The notes under the pieces were generated by a model. The model was not told where the DNA came from. It did not search any database and saw nothing but the letters and a program-made list of their open reading frames with translations. This document shows positions 8,262 to 16,452 of a DNA stretch of 61,388 nucleotides, piece after piece. How positions within the stretch are numbered: the first letter of the stretch is position 1; each line of letters starts with the position of its first letter. The DNA is taken from assembly GCA_021153285.1 (NCBI GenBank), contig JAGKTT010000006.1:1-61388 (forward strand). The letters are read 5' to 3'. The translations under genes and the position numbers were made by a program. The stretch comes from Bacteroidia bacterium. GTDB lineage: Bacteria; Bacteroidota; Bacteroidia; Bacteroidales; UBA932.

Positions 8262-8759
8262 TTATTTATTCCAGAAAAGAAGTTCCTTCAGATATGGGAA
8301 AACTGTATAAGCCAGATTCTTGAGAGGTGGAAAAAGCACGGATTCTTCGAGCACTTCCTCACTGACCATTCCGAAAGTATTGTTCAGGGAACAGAATAAC
8401 ATAATGGCCAATCCCACTATCAGTCCTGCCTTAAGCAATGAAAACGCCACTCCCAGCAGCCTGTTGATCCATTCAAGCATCACCAGCTTTACAGCACCCT
8501 CCAGAAGTCTGCCCAGAAGTGCCAGTACCACGATGACAGCAGCGAATATGATAGCGAAGGAGATCACTTTCAGCATCTGCTCCGATACCTGGATATATTG
8601 TGCCAGCCATACGCTTGCGTCCGATGTGAATCTGAATGAAAGCCAGACGCCGGCAATGATGGAAATTATGGCAATTACCTGTGATATGAACCCCTTGCGG
8701 AAGCCCTGTACCACAGCCGGGATAAAACAGATCAAAAGAATGATATCCACTATGTTCAT
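8262..8759 (-). CDS. CvpA family inner-membrane protein
   Basis: The start at 8759 (MNIVDIILLICFIPAVVQGFR) is preferred over an upstream frame extension because the CvpA family begins exactly so. The 165 residues hold four hydrophobic segments and the early GFRKGF turn typical of CvpA/colicin V production proteins, a conserved membrane family tied to envelope stress and secretion whose biochemistry is unresolved. A CAAAAATA at 8817-8824, read on this strand as TATTTTTG, could be its -7 box. It is divergent from ileS and runs into tsaB. Confidence 0.85.
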   Translation of the reverse strand: MNIVDIILLICFIPAVVQGFRKGFISQVIAIISIIAGVWLSFRFTSDASVWLAQYIQVSEQMLKVISFAIIFAAVIVVLALLGRLLEGAVKLVMLEWINRLLGVAFSLLKAGLIVGLAIMLFCSLNNTFGMVSEEVLEESVLFPPLKNLAYTVFPYLKELLFWNK

Positions 8760-8776
8760 AATTGCTTTAAAATGTC

Positions 8777-8784
8777 TATATTTG
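8777..8784 (+). promoter_or_regulatory. Candidate -7 box for ileS
   Basis: TATATTTG matches the Bacteroidota consensus TAnnTTTG and lies 57 bases before the ileS ATG. The matching -33 position reads TTC instead of TTG, so support is moderate. Confidence 0.5.
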
Positions 8785-8841
8785 CAGTTTGAAAAATTGG
8801 GGATGGAACCCAAGTGCAAAAATAGATAATAAATTTTATTT

Positions 8842-11800
8842 ATGAAATTTCACGAGTATAAAGGTCTTGACCTTGTTGCGACAGGTAATGAGGTTCTGGA
8901 CAGATGGAGAAAGAATCACGCGTTCGAGAAATCGCTTGAATTGAGAGAAGGTGCACCTGAATTCATTTTCTTTGAAGGACCGCCTTCGGCTAACGGTATG
9001 CCGGGTATTCACCACGTTATGGCCCGTTCGATCAAGGATGCCATCTGCCGTTACAAGACCCAGAGCGGATATAAGGTGAACCGTCGTGCCGGATGGGATA
9101 CACACGGACTTCCTGTAGAACTTGGTGTCGAGAAGATGCTCGGCATCACCAAGGAAGATATCGGAACGAAGATATCAGTAGAGGAGTACAATGACGCCTG
9201 CCGCAAGGAGGTTATGAAATATACAGCGGAGTGGGTCAATATGACCGAGCGTGTCGGTTACTGGGTGGATATGAACGATCCGTACATCACCTATGATAAC
9301 CGTTACATCGAGACACTCTGGCATCTCCTCAAGAAGATTTATGACAAGGGACTTCTCTACAAGGGCAAGTCTATCCAGCCGTATTCTCCTGCAGCCGGTA
9401 CCGGTCTCAGTACTCACGAACTGAACCAGCCTGGCTGCTACCGTGACGTCAAGGACACGACTGCGGTAGCACAGTTCGCGGTCGTACGTGACGAGAAGTC
9501 TGAATTCCTTTTCAATGAGGGAGTTCCGGCATATATCCTTGCCTGGACTACCACACCTTGGACCCTTCCTTCAAATACAGCTCTTTGCGTAGGCCCTAAC
9601 ATTGACTATGTAAGGGTACTGTCGTTCAATCCATATACCGGACAGCCTGCACTTTATGTCGTGGCTCAGGCTCTTGTCGGAGCTCACTTCAATGCAAAGG
9701 CTGCCGACATAGCATTCGAAGACTACAAGCCGGGTGACAAGCTCGTTCCGTTCAAGGTACTCGACGGAACCCTCAAGGGTACAGATCTCGTAGGAATCAG
9801 CTATGAGCAGCTCATTCCTTGGTTCAATCCTGGCGAAGGCGCATTCAGAGTGATTCCAGGCGACTATGTGACCACAGAAGACGGTACAGGTATCGTACAT
9901 ATTGCACCGACCTTCGGTGCTGACGACGCTAAGGTGGCACGTCTGGCAGGTGTTCCCGGCCTTCAGGTACTCGACCGCAACGGCGATCTTCAGGCCCAGG
10001 TGGACCTCCGCGGACGCTTCTTCTGCATCGAGGATCTCGACCCGGAATACGCAGCTGCCAATATGTCTGCGGACTATGCCGAGTGGGCTGGCCGTTTCGT
10101 GAAGAATGCATACGACGCTACACTCGATGCTGATGCTCCTACACTTGATGTGGATATCTGCGTTATGCTCAAGCAGCAGAACAAGGCATTCCGTATCGAA
10201 AAGCATACACATAATTATCCGCACTGCTGGCGTACAGACAAGCCTGTGCTCTATTATCCTCTCAATTCCTGGTTCATCAAGACCACAGCCGTACGTGAGA
10301 GAATGATGGAACTCAACGAGCAGATTATGTGGAAGCCGGAATCGACAGGAACAGGCCGTTTTGGAAAATGGCTTGAGAATATCCAGGACTGGAACCTTTC
10401 GAGAAGCCGCTACTGGGGTACTCCTCTCCCTATCTGGCAGACAGAGGACGGAAAGGAAGCCAAGTGCATCGGCTCTATCGCTGAGCTCTATGCAGAGATC
10501 GACAAGGCTGTTGCTGCTGGATTTATGACAGAGAATCCATTTGCAGCCAAGGGCTTCGATCCGACCGATATGTCGAAGGACAATTACGACAAGATCGACA
10601 TCCATCGTCCGTATGTGGACAATATCTTCCTTGTTTCCGACAGCGGAAAGAAGATGGTCCGTGAACTCGACCTTATCGACGTGTGGTTCGACTCAGGCGC
10701 AATGCCATATGCTCAGGAAGGTCTCCGCAATATCGATTCTGACAGATTCGGCATCACAGCCGATTTCATCGCAGAGGGAGTGGACCAGACCCGCGGATGG
10801 TTCTACACGCTTCACGCTATCAATACAATGGTAAGCAATAAGTGCGCATTCAAGAGAGTAATCTCCAATGGACTCGTTCTCGACAAGGACGGTAACAAGA
10901 TGAGTAAGCGTCTTGGCAATGCGATTGACCCGTTCTGGGCTCTTGATACTTATGGCGCCGATGCTCTCAGATGGTATATGCTTACCAATGCTCAGCCTTG
11001 GGATAACCTTCGCTTCGATGTGAACGGTGTAGATGAGGTCCGCCGTAAATTCTTCGGAACACTTTACAATACTTATTCATTCTTCGCGCTTTACGCCAAT
11101 ATCGACGGCTTCGACCCTAAGTCAGAGGCTGTGCCTATGAATGAGCGCCCTGAGATCGACCGTTGGGTAATCTCGCTTCTTAATTCACTTGTAAAGGATG
11201 TTGTAGCTGCATATGAGGACTATGACATCACTTCAGCAGGTCGTCTCATCCAGGACTTTGTGTGTGACCACGTCAGCAACTGGTACGTACGTCTCGGAAG
11301 AAAACGTTTCTGGGGTGGTACAATGGACACAGACAAGCTTTCTGCATACCAGACACTCTATCAGGTACTCGTGGCTGTATCTAAGCTTGCTGCTCCGATC
11401 GCTCCATTCTTTATGGACCGTCTCTACACTGACCTCGTAGAAGGCGCAGACTCAGTTCATTATGTGGCAATGCCGGAATATGACGAGGCTGTCGTGGATA
11501 AGGATCTGGAGGAGCGTATGGCACTCGCGCAGAGGGCTACATCAATGGTCCTTGCGCTTCGTCGCAAGGCTGAAATCAATGTGCGCAAGCCTCTCTCGAA
11601 GATTATCATTCCAGTTATCGACGCTCACGTAAAAGAGCAGCTTGAACTCGTCAAGACATTGATACTTAATGAGGTGAATGTAAAGGAAGCAGAGTTTATC
11701 TCTGACACTGCAGGTCTTATCACCAAGAAGATCAAGCCTAACTTCAAGACTCTCGGCAAGATCTACGGAAAGCAGATGAAGGAAATTGCAGCGGCATTCG

Positions 11801-12273
11801 GTACACTCGGACAGGATGTGATCAATGCAATCCAGTCATCAGAAACCTCTGGCACGGGATATGTTTTGAACCTCCCTTCAGGAGACGTAACCCTCAACAA
11901 GGGCGATTACGAGATTTCGTCGGAGGATATGCCGGGCTGGCTCGTGGCAACAGAGGGGGCAATGACAATTGCCCTCGATATCACCATCACTGAGGAACTG
12001 AAGCAGGAAGGTGTCGCCCGTGAGCTGATCAACCGTATCCAGAATCTTCGCAAGAGCAGCGGATTCGACGTTACAGATAAGGTGGATGTCGTGATTTATG
12101 CTGACGGCGAAGATGGAACTGAAATTTCAGCGTCTCTTGCCAATTTTGCGGAATATATCGCAGCTCAGACACTTGCACTTTCAGTGAAGGCTGCCTCGCT
12201 TACTGACGCAGATGATGCACCGGAAGTGGAATGGAACGAAGGAACAATAAGAATAAAAGTAACTAAAAAATAA
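8842..12273 (+). CDS. ileS: Isoleucyl-tRNA synthetase, long eukaryote-like type
   Basis: The 1143-residue protein is a class I synthetase that charges tRNA-Ile. The HIGH-type motif appears as PSANGMPGIHHVMARS near residue 50 and the second signature as GNKMSKRLGN near residue 685; WTTTPWTLPSNTALCV and DDAKV mark the editing domain (CP1). The C-terminal half has the anticodon-binding helical domain and ends without a bacterial zinc knuckle, with a tail such as EELKQEGVARELINRIQNLR. Length and tail fit the IleS2 form, which in other bacteria confers low sensitivity to mupirocin. It is followed eight bases later by a DksA-like gene, then lspA. Confidence 0.97.
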   Translation: MKFHEYKGLDLVATGNEVLDRWRKNHAFEKSLELREGAPEFIFFEGPPSANGMPGIHHVMARSIKDAICRYKTQSGYKVNRRAGWDTHGLPVELGVEKMLGITKEDIGTKISVEEYNDACRKEVMKYTAEWVNMTERVGYWVDMNDPYITYDNRYIETLWHLLKKIYDKGLLYKGKSIQPYSPAAGTGLSTHELNQPGCYRDVKDTTAVAQFAVVRDEKSEFLFNEGVPAYILAWTTTPWTLPSNTALCVGPNIDYVRVLSFNPYTGQPALYVVAQALVGAHFNAKAADIAFEDYKPGDKLVPFKVLDGTLKGTDLVGISYEQLIPWFNPGEGAFRVIPGDYVTTEDGTGIVHIAPTFGADDAKVARLAGVPGLQVLDRNGDLQAQVDLRGRFFCIEDLDPEYAAANMSADYAEWAGRFVKNAYDATLDADAPTLDVDICVMLKQQNKAFRIEKHTHNYPHCWRTDKPVLYYPLNSWFIKTTAVRERMMELNEQIMWKPESTGTGRFGKWLENIQDWNLSRSRYWGTPLPIWQTEDGKEAKCIGSIAELYAEIDKAVAAGFMTENPFAAKGFDPTDMSKDNYDKIDIHRPYVDNIFLVSDSGKKMVRELDLIDVWFDSGAMPYAQEGLRNIDSDRFGITADFIAEGVDQTRGWFYTLHAINTMVSNKCAFKRVISNGLVLDKDGNKMSKRLGNAIDPFWALDTYGADALRWYMLTNAQPWDNLRFDVNGVDEVRRKFFGTLYNTYSFFALYANIDGFDPKSEAVPMNERPEIDRWVISLLNSLVKDVVAAYEDYDITSAGRLIQDFVCDHVSNWYVRLGRKRFWGGTMDTDKLSAYQTLYQVLVAVSKLAAPIAPFFMDRLYTDLVEGADSVHYVAMPEYDEAVVDKDLEERMALAQRATSMVLALRRKAEINVRKPLSKIIIPVIDAHVKEQLELVKTLILNEVNVKEAEFISDTAGLITKKIKPNFKTLGKIYGKQMKEIAAAFGTLGQDVINAIQSSETSGTGYVLNLPSGDVTLNKGDYEISSEDMPGWLVATEGAMTIALDITITEELKQEGVARELINRIQNLRKSSGFDVTDKVDVVIYADGEDGTEISASLANFAEYIAAQTLALSVKAASLTDADDAPEVEWNEGTIRIKVTKK

Positions 12274-12280
12274 TAGCACT

Positions 12281-12691
12281 ATGGCAGAAGAAATCAAGAA
12301 CACCCCAGAGGTGAAAGTTCGTTACAGTGACGAGGAACTCCAGGAGTTCAAGGCCATTATCCTTGAAATGCTTGAAAAGGCTAAGGCAGAATATAAGACC
12401 CTCCGTGATGTAGTTACTCACGATTCCAGCAATGATATCGAGGATACATCTCCTACATTCAAGGTAATGGAAGAAGGAGCAATGACTCTTTCAAAGGAAG
12501 AGGCCGGTGCCCTTGCTCAGCGCCAGTACAAGTTCATCCAGAACCTTGAAGGTGCTCTGATCAGAATAGAGAACAAGACTTACGGTGTATGCCGTATGAC
12601 AGGCAAGCTTATCCCTAAGGAAAGACTCCGCCTTGTTCCTCACGCTACCCTTACCGTAGAGGCTAAGGAAATGATGAACAAGAACAAATAA
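12281..12691 (+). CDS. TraR/DksA-family protein with a degenerate zinc finger
   Basis: The 136-residue product has a helical N-terminal half and ends GVCRMTGKLIPKERLRLVPHATLTVEAKE, the C-terminal DksA/TraR module. Classical DksA has four cysteines that hold zinc; here only the single Cys in GVCRM remains. This is the usual form in Bacteroidota to my knowledge, so it is not a local defect. Relatives bind the RNA polymerase secondary channel or act as general stress regulators. Its position between ileS and lspA, with 8- and 4-base gaps, indicates one operon. Confidence 0.88.
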   Translation: MAEEIKNTPEVKVRYSDEELQEFKAIILEMLEKAKAEYKTLRDVVTHDSSNDIEDTSPTFKVMEEGAMTLSKEEAGALAQRQYKFIQNLEGALIRIENKTYGVCRMTGKLIPKERLRLVPHATLTVEAKEMMNKNK

Positions 12692-12694
12692 TCT

Positions 12695-13291
12695 ATGAGA
12701 ATATCAAAAGGCGCAAAGCTTTTCATTCTCGGTGCAGTCCTAGTCGTACTTGACCAGATCATCAAGATTCTGGTCAAGACGAATATGGGATTGGGCGAGA
12801 CTATTGATGTTATAGGCGACTGGTTCAAGCTCCATTTTGTTCTTAATAAAGGAATGGCCTTCGGAATGGCCTTTGGAGGACTCTGGGGCAAGATCCTTCT
12901 CTCGGTTTTCCGTATCATCCTGTTTGTCGTCCTTTTCAGGTGGATAGGACGTCTTGCGAAGAAACAGGACACTCCCACCGGAGTTCTGGTGGGCCTGACA
13001 ATGATCACTGCCGGAGCTTTGGGCAATATCGTCGATTGTTTCTTCTACGGTCTTATATGGCCGGAAACCATTACTCCAGGCGCTCCGTTCGCCTTTATGT
13101 TCGGAATGGTCGTGGATATGTTCTATTTCCCGCTGTTTGATTATCAGCTCCCTTGGATGGATTACCCTCGCACTTTTTTCGGCGCCGTCTTCAACTTCGC
13201 TGACAGCTGTGTCACCTGTGGCGCAATCTATCTCTTGCTCTTCCAATACAAATATTTCTCCAAGGAAGAACAAGGGGCATCACAACAATAA
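12695..13291 (+). CDS. lspA: Lipoprotein signal peptidase (signal peptidase II)
   Basis: The 198-residue membrane protein has the hydrophobic segments and signature motifs of LspA: LDQIIKILVK near the start, LNKGMAFGMAFG, then the catalytic aspartates in GALGNIVDCFFYG and VFNFADSCVTCGA. LspA removes the signal peptide of diacylated prolipoproteins, several of which occur in this window. It is somewhat longer than the proteobacterial enzyme, with an extended periplasmic loop (PETITPGAPFAFMFG), as in other Bacteroidota. It is the last gene of the ileS transcript, followed by a REP-like repeat. Confidence 0.95.
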   Translation: MRISKGAKLFILGAVLVVLDQIIKILVKTNMGLGETIDVIGDWFKLHFVLNKGMAFGMAFGGLWGKILLSVFRIILFVVLFRWIGRLAKKQDTPTGVLVGLTMITAGALGNIVDCFFYGLIWPETITPGAPFAFMFGMVVDMFYFPLFDYQLPWMDYPRTFFGAVFNFADSCVTCGAIYLLLFQYKYFSKEEQGASQQ

Positions 13292-13303
13292 CACCCTTTT
13301 TCT

Positions 13304-13360
13304 TGTCATTCTGAGGAGCCCTCTCTTGTCATTCTGAGGAGCGAAGCGACGTGAGAATCT
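13304..13360 (+). repeat. REP-like array R3: one half unit plus one full unit
   Basis: A half unit (TGTCATTCTGAGGAGC) at 13304-13319 is followed 23 bases later by a full unit at 13327-13360 that ends in a T-run. The full unit plus T-run may also end lspA transcription. Confidence 0.8.
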
Positions 13361-13385
13361 TTTTTTAAAAAAAGTATCGAAAAAA

Positions 13386-13416
13386 TTTGCAAGTTTCGAA
13401 ATTATTCGTACCTTTG
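13386..13416 (+). promoter_or_regulatory. Canonical Bacteroidota promoter for tRNA-Ser
   Basis: TTTG at 13386-13389 and TACCTTTG at 13409-13416 are separated by exactly 19 bases, a perfect fit to the primary sigma consensus. The tRNA begins 30 bases downstream. Confidence 0.88.
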
Positions 13417-13446
13417 CAATCCCTTACGAAAGGGAACTGAAATATT

Positions 13447-13531
13447 GGAGAGTTGGCAGAGTGGTCGAATGCGGCGGTCTTGAAAACCGTTGATCTTAAC
13501 GGGTCCGGGGGTTCGAATCCCTCACTCTCCG
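13447..13531 (+). tRNA. tRNA-Ser, anticodon UGA
   Basis: An 85-base class II tRNA: acceptor arms GGAGAGT (13447-13453) and ACTCTCC (13524-13530) with discriminator G. The anticodon stem GCGGT/ACCGT encloses the loop CTTGAAA, putting TGA at 13481-13483. It has a long variable arm and a GTTCGAATC T-loop. The 3' CCA is not encoded. It decodes UCN serine codons, mainly UCA. Confidence 0.95.
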
Positions 13532-13537
13532 CAAAAG

Positions 13538-13578
13538 AAAGCCTACAAGTAATTGAGTTTCAATCTTGTAGGCTTTTT
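13538..13578 (+). terminator. Intrinsic terminator of tRNA-Ser
   Basis: AAAGCCTACAAG pairs perfectly with CTTGTAGGCTTT, with an inner ATTGA/TCAAT stem, and the second arm runs into TTTTTCT. It begins seven bases after the tRNA. Confidence 0.9.
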
Positions 13579-13610
13579 CTATGCCCAAAAAGTTGCACCC
13601 AAAATGCACC

Positions 13611-13726
13611 AACCCGTTGAGCGGAAAAACTGGCTTGCAATGGCCTCCCGTCGCTCATTGGTGCTGATTCCATACCCGTTGAGCGACTGGAGCGCAGCCA
13701 GATGATGATTTTCCGCTCAACGGGTT
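13611..13726. repeat. 116-bp element bounded by perfect 18-bp inverted repeats
   Basis: AACCCGTTGAGCGGAAAA (13611-13628) is repeated in inverse at 13709-13726. A second pairing (CTGGCT with AGCCAG) lies inside the arms, and a partial third copy, CCCGTTGAGCG, lies near 13674. No reading frame is evident. It could be a small mobile-element remnant or a structured RNA. Confidence 0.7.
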
Positions 13727-13731
13727 AGATG

Positions 13732-14118
13732 ACGCTTTTAGGTGGGCATTCGCAAGAATATGTGTCTGCAGATGCAGCGTGAGTATGTATGCATTGAGCT
13801 GATGAATGTCATACGTTTGGAAACAGCATTTTTCAATGACCGCTCGGGTGAGTTTGGGCTATTTCAGGCTCGGGCGGTTGATACAGGTAATTCTCAAAGT
13901 CTTAAAGCTAGGGTTTACTGAAACCTTCGAACACATTGACCCTCTCCTCACTCTCTATATTGTGTTTATCTGTGTTCCAAGGTTTCAAAGCGGCTCAAAT
14001 TAAGCTACATAGCGACGTGTTCTTGGGCCTACTGGTGCATATACTTTTGCGACTGACCCTAAAGACACTCAACGAAAATCCCGGTTATTTTGCAAATCAC
14101 ACAGATTATAATTCCTTT
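13732..14118. other. Intergenic stretch with no recognisable gene; one inverted repeat
   Basis: I see no credible coding frame on either strand; the short frames present lack signal, motif or start context. GAAACCTTCGAACAC at 13920-13934 is matched in inverse at 13972-13986 with one mismatch. The stretch lies downstream of tRNA-Ser and beside an accessory gene, so it may be decayed mobile DNA. Confidence 0.5.
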
Positions 14119-16005
14119 TTAATAAATGAATTTCCAACTGTCAGCGACAGAAATGTTACCTGATGAATCTGCAGCGACCACTACGATTACATATTCTTGA
14201 CCGGATACCAGGCCATTTAATACTGCTTCTTGAGCTGAGGTATGGCTGATATAGTATAGATCGGGATCAATATACATTTTTTCCTGTGCAGTCAGTACAG
14301 ATCCTTCCAAACTGTTTTCCCATAGATAACTGTCAGTTTCTTTGAATATGTACCTGTATTCTGTAGCTGTTCCGTTTGCTGTACTCCAGCTGATTGCAGA
14401 AGACTCTCGTAGTTTGTCGATGTCTTTATCGATCGATATTCTTATGGAATTGTATGGGATGTGTTCAGTTACAAAGTATTCCACAGTGAGTGGACCATAT
14501 TGGCCTATCCTGTCGATGGCCATAGCTGCCAATACCATTACAGATCCCGGCTTAAGGAATTTTCTGACGAAGATGTCAGAATTGCTGTCCAAGACTGTGC
14601 TTTTCCCGCCTGGTTCCAGAAGCATTTTTACTATATCCGATTCGGATCTGAATCTCATATAATCGGCTTCTGACATCAGTTGGGCATAAATGTGGCTCGC
14701 GCCGGATGCATTCAGGCGCATTGAAATGCTTGTCTTGTCTATTTCAAGATCCGTATAATGTACCTTTACATTTCCACCAGGTCTATATGATTGAGTCATA
14801 GTTTCGACGTAGACAATGTCATCCTCGGTATAGTTTCCACTGCTATTATATGGTATGAACCAGATTACGTAGCTTTGTCCGGGCTCTATAAGTATATCCC
14901 TCATCTCAGGCTGGAAAGAAGATATATATCCCGTATATGACAGTGGTGCCGTATAGGCCGCCATATATGGGATGCTTGATAGCAGATGTCCGGATTCTGT
15001 GTCGTTATAGAATGATAGCTTGGTCTGCAATCCACAATAATATGAGGTGACATTTTCCATTTTTACCTCCAGTCTTATGTTGGAGAATGTTGTGCTTATG
15101 ATCTTTGCTGAAATCTGAGGTTTTCCTTCTTCCGACAGAGACGTAAGCTTTAACGGGATGGATGATATGCTGGAGCGTCCTATCTCAATCTTTTTCCCGT
15201 CTTTCATAGAAAATGTCTTTTGCAGTCCCTCTGTTGTGGTAACCTTGATGCTCATATTTTCATATTTCTGCTGCGGGACCACTATGTGGAATGCGATAGG
15301 ATCTTCTGAAATTTGTACTCCGTCCGGACATTCCAGGGTTACTTCATTACTGCTCAGCATAGAGTCGTCGAAAAATATCTTCCTGCTTGAGGGTATGTAG
15401 CCGCATTCGCCACTGATTGTTCCTGAGGTCGTGATACTTATTGATGATATCTTGATGTCTGATAAATCCGTCGAAAGCATCAGTCTGATGACTCCCGCAG
15501 CATTGTGGAACTGTATTGTAGGCTCATTTGTGATCTCGCTGATCATAGGCATTGCATCCGTATCGAACGAATCCGGACTGTAGTATTGTGTCGTAGGAAT
15601 GGTGAAATACACTTCCTTGTCGGCATCGGGAGCTCCGAGATACATATTCTCTACAGGATAGCCTGCGATAGCTCCTCCGGAAAAGTCCAAGGTCATATCG
15701 CTGTTTTCCGGATAGAAGGCTGCCGAGGCAGTTCCGTCGTCAGAGGTCGTGTATGTCATCTGATTCTTGCTCGAAATGCCTGTGGAAACAATGATCCTGT
15801 CTCCTTTGCTCCAGACGACTTTATAGCCGTTACTTCCTTTGTCTCCTATGGCTGTTCTGGTTTCTTCCCCAATCTCCGCAAAGATGGGTGAAACCGACTG
15901 GCTGCAGTATTGTTCCTTGTGTTCCGCTGGTGAACAAGACGCGATGAGTATAGCGGCACTTAGTGCCAGAACCTTGAGATATTTCATACCGGTCCGTTTG
16001 TTCAT
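14119..16005 (-). CDS. Large fimbrillin-like surface lipoprotein
   Basis: The 628-residue product has a lipoprotein signal (MKYLKVLALSAAILIASC) with the lipobox cysteine about 24 residues from the start. Residues about 40-300 show traits of the Bacteroidales fimbrillin / Mfa-like domain: EETRTAIG near the start, WSKGDRIIVSTG, AGYPVENMY, and IPLKLTSL at the end of the domain. The remainder looks like two or three beta-sandwich (fibronectin III-like) repeats, for example LVSGQEYVIVVVAADSSGNIS. It should be exported and lipid-anchored, possibly as a pilus-type or surface-display subunit. The start at 16005 is supported by an ATGA overlap with the upstream 48-codon gene; 15987 is an alternative. 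Its setting beside a tRNA suggests accessory DNA. Confidence 0.7.
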   Translation of the reverse strand: MNKRTGMKYLKVLALSAAILIASCSPAEHKEQYCSQSVSPIFAEIGEETRTAIGDKGSNGYKVVWSKGDRIIVSTGISSKNQMTYTTSDDGTASAAFYPENSDMTLDFSGGAIAGYPVENMYLGAPDADKEVYFTIPTTQYYSPDSFDTDAMPMISEITNEPTIQFHNAAGVIRLMLSTDLSDIKISSISITTSGTISGECGYIPSSRKIFFDDSMLSSNEVTLECPDGVQISEDPIAFHIVVPQQKYENMSIKVTTTEGLQKTFSMKDGKKIEIGRSSISSIPLKLTSLSEEGKPQISAKIISTTFSNIRLEVKMENVTSYYCGLQTKLSFYNDTESGHLLSSIPYMAAYTAPLSYTGYISSFQPEMRDILIEPGQSYVIWFIPYNSSGNYTEDDIVYVETMTQSYRPGGNVKVHYTDLEIDKTSISMRLNASGASHIYAQLMSEADYMRFRSESDIVKMLLEPGGKSTVLDSNSDIFVRKFLKPGSVMVLAAMAIDRIGQYGPLTVEYFVTEHIPYNSIRISIDKDIDKLRESSAISWSTANGTATEYRYIFKETDSYLWENSLEGSVLTAQEKMYIDPDLYYISHTSAQEAVLNGLVSGQEYVIVVVAADSSGNISVADSWKFIY

Positions 16006-16148
16006 TCAAAAAAATCCGTATAATCTCGAGGATCCTCCAACAGTTCTTCATTTTCTCCTATCCTGCTGCCTGACAGCAGCCACTGTTCTGATTCCAGAGC
16101 GATTACGGTTGTTTCAGGGGATGTGTATATGTGGTTTTCTGTAGTCAT
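16002..16148 (-). CDS. 48-residue peptide translationally coupled to the fimbrillin-like lipoprotein
   Basis: From the ATG at 16148 an uninterrupted frame of 48 codons ends in TGA at 16002-16004, overlapping the lipoprotein ATG as ATGA. The peptide has an N-terminal YTSPETTVIALESEQWLLSG stretch and an acidic end (ENEELLEDP ... DFF). Small Bacteroidales proteins with a similar SPE-VI-ESE-LL-GS layout are known beside surface lipoproteins, from general familiarity and not a search. A TAAATTTG box on this strand lies seven bases before the ATG. No signal peptide or membrane segment is visible; function is unknown. Confidence 0.65.
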   Translation of the reverse strand: MTTENHIYTSPETTVIALESEQWLLSGSRIGENEELLEDPRDYTDFFE

Positions 16149-16155
16149 AGTTCTG

Positions 16156-16163
16156 CAAATTTA
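16156..16163 (-). promoter_or_regulatory. Candidate -7 box for the peptide/lipoprotein pair
   Basis: Read on the minus strand this is TAAATTTG, matching TAnnTTTG. It lies only seven bases before the ATG, which would make the transcript nearly leaderless. No good TTG is seen 19 bases upstream. Confidence 0.4.
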
Positions 16164-16248
16164 AAAAAAATGTCAAAACAATTACATCGCCTGCAACATA
16201 TTTCCGGAAATCCGCATCTTTATATCGGAAATTAACCACAGGTGACCT

Positions 16249-16389
16249 ATGAGAGACTTTTCATTCTGGACGTACAAGCGTCTTTTGGCTGTATTGAGAT
16301 GCCCGGCACTCGTTATGGCCTGTTATGGTGTGCCGTATGAAGCTTATGAACATAAGACAATGATCCTGTGGATTCCAAAACGGAGATAG
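16249..16389 (+). pseudogene. Remnant of a small Bacteroidales lipoprotein
   Basis: A 46-codon frame contains LLAVLRCPALVMACYGVPYEAYEHK, which resembles the start of the putative lipoproteins that accompany radical-SAM genes in Bacteroidales (signal, then YGxPYAxYExKG). The frame then diverges; shifting by one base gives DPVDSKTEIDLKF, which resembles the expected continuation, so a frameshift near 16360 is likely. No partner radical-SAM gene is present. The call is from recognition only. Confidence 0.35.
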
Positions 16390-16422
16390 ACTTAAAATTC
16401 TTCCCAAGTTCAGAAAAATGAT

Positions 16423-16430
16423 TATCTTTG
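16423..16430 (+). promoter_or_regulatory. Candidate -7 box for the EF-hand-like gene
   Basis: TATCTTTG matches the consensus and lies 22 bases before the ATG at 16453. At the -33 position there is TTC. Confidence 0.5.
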
Positions 16431-16452
16431 ATGGTTCTAGAATTCAAAAGAT

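Noticed and set aside
12281..12691. Decayed zinc finger as evidence of a pseudogene
   Set aside because: To my knowledge, loss of most zinc cysteines is usual in the Bacteroidota version of this DksA/TraR family, and the frame is intact.
13806..14003. 65-codon frame downstream of tRNA-Ser
   Set aside because: No motif, signal or promoter; it overlaps an inverted repeat and looks like chance.
13447..14118. Attachment site of an integrative element at tRNA-Ser
   Set aside because: I found no second copy of the tRNA 3' end in the flank and no integrase gene in the window.
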